Shown here in pieces: positions 63,263-64,000 of a DNA stretch of 64,000 nt. Source of the DNA: Gammaproteobacteria bacterium (GTDB taxonomy: Bacteria > Pseudomonadota > Gammaproteobacteria > Arenicellales > JAANXG01). The position numbers were made by a program, and so were the translations under genes. The notes beneath the pieces were generated by a model. It was not told the DNA's origin. It was given only the letters and a program-made list of their open reading frames with translations, and made no database searches. The stretch lies in assembly GCA_024639325.1 (NCBI GenBank), contig JAHEIO010000005.1:1-64000 (forward strand), read 5' to 3'. Position 1 is the stretch's first letter, and every line of letters begins with the position of its first letter.

Positions 63263-63913
63263 ATGCAAACCAGGGGCAAATTCATTACTGTGGAAGGGCA
63301 GGATGGCGCGGGCAAGACGACCAGCATGGTATTTGTCGAGCGCCTGCTCGGGGAAAGAGAAATCGATGCGGTAGTGACTCGCGAGCCCGGAGGCACGCAA
63401 CTCGGCGAGAAACTGCGATGCCTTATCCTCGAAGGGCATGAACTCCATATCGACTCGCTGGCGGAATTGCTGATGATTTTTGCGGCGCGTGCCCAGCACC
63501 TAACCGAAACGATCGAACCGGCGCTGTCAAAAGGTATCTGGGTACTGTGCGACCGTTTCACCGACGCCACGTTCGCCTATCAGAGCGCGGGCCGAGGCTT
63601 ACCCTGGTCTGACGTCGAAATCCTTGAAAACATGGTGCAGGGAAGCCTGAGGCCAGATCTGACGCTGCTGATCGACGTCGACCCGGAAATCGGCCGGATA
63701 CGGGCCAGTCAGCGTCGCCAGACGGCACCGGACCGTTTTGAAACGGAGGAAAAGGAGTTCAAATCCAACGTACGGCGAGCTTATCTGGACCTGGCGCGAA
63801 TGCATCCCGAACGGATCAGGATTGTCGATGGTACATTGTCCTTGAATGAAGTGGAGAAACAGGTAATCGATATAGTTGGACGCTACCTCGAGGAATCGGT
63901 AATCGAACGATGA
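63263..63913 (+). CDS. tmk: Thymidylate kinase
   Basis: The 216-residue protein has the P-loop GQDGAGKTT (12-20), the DR(Y/F) box in WVLCDRFTDATFAYQSAGRGL, and REPGGTQLGEKLR. It phosphorylates dTMP to dTDP. It overlaps holB by four bases (ATGA). Confidence 0.96.
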   Translation: MQTRGKFITVEGQDGAGKTTSMVFVERLLGEREIDAVVTREPGGTQLGEKLRCLILEGHELHIDSLAELLMIFAARAQHLTETIEPALSKGIWVLCDRFTDATFAYQSAGRGLPWSDVEILENMVQGSLRPDLTLLIDVDPEIGRIRASQRRQTAPDRFETEEKEFKSNVRRAYLDLARMHPERIRIVDGTLSLNEVEKQVIDIVGRYLEESVIER

Positions 63914-64000
63914 TAGCTCCCTGGAACGAGGGCATCTTGCGGAAAATCACCGCAGACCGGGACAGGAGGCCGCATTCCTGGTTGTTTTGCGGCCCCCAGG
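63910..64000 (+). CDS. holB: DNA polymerase III delta-prime subunit, N-terminus only
   Basis: The ATG at 63910 overlaps the tmk stop and opens a frame that runs off the window (APWNEGILRKITADRD, then PHSWLFCGPQ). This is the usual start of HolB, leading toward the degenerate P-loop of the clamp-loader subunit. The tmk-holB order supports it. Confidence 0.85.
   Translation, partial: MIAPWNEGILRKITADRDRRPHSWLFCGPQ

Overview
The window is chromosomal DNA of a gammaproteobacterium, moderately GC-rich and densely coded. The evidence is gene order: infC-rpmI-rplT-pheST-ihfA-merR, surE-pcm-nlpD-rpoS, hom-thrC, divergent rne/rluC followed by yceF, and rpmF-plsX-fabH-fabG-acpP-fabF-mltG-tmk-holB are all gammaproteobacterial arrangements. 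A PEP-CTERM protein and a PEP-CTERM/exosortase-type ATPase suggest an environmental, exopolysaccharide-producing lineage, perhaps near the Chromatiales. That placement is inference. No genus can be named from the sequence.

Layout. 1-3.1 kb: a universal stress protein cut by the window edge, a small membrane protein, a PEP-CTERM protein with internal repeats, and tRNA-Asn beside a possible integrase relic. 3.1-7.3 kb: a lone pseudopilin, aspartate aminotransferase, uvrB and tRNA-Val. 7.3-13.5 kb: the translation block infC-rpmI-rplT-pheS-pheT-ihfA-merR and tRNA-Pro. 13.5-16.8 kb: a structured non-coding stretch and a 949-residue membrane ATPase. 17-21.4 kb: surE-pcm-yqaA-like-nlpD-rpoS. 21.6-34.8 kb: hom-thrC-fcl running into a type II secretion operon, gspD to gspM. 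34.8-45.6 kb: flippase-like protein, recJ, a PolB-like exonuclease, rlmD, rne, rluC, a Rieske protein, sppA and yceF.

45.6-57.3 kb is accessory DNA set between yceF and rpmF, which are near neighbours in E. coli. It holds a 128-bp element with 22-bp inverted ends, a helix-hairpin-helix protein, an acyltransferase, the SOS mutagenesis genes imuA-imuB and dnaE2, and a hydroxyproline-degradation cluster lying between imuB and dnaE2. That cluster has an FAD D-amino-acid dehydrogenase, a wrecked dihydrodipicolinate-synthase-family gene and a hydroxyproline epimerase. Two clear LexA operators precede imuA and dnaE2. The second ends on the dnaE2 start codon.

57.3-64 kb is the fatty-acid/phospholipid operon behind a near-consensus sigma-70 promoter. 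fabD and pabC are absent from their usual places.

Nothing here is a wholly new system. The points most worth a second look are the ATPase fusion, the split and LexA-controlled mutasome with its decaying catabolic cluster, the missing fabD, the threonine synthase insert, the small mobile element and the rne leader.
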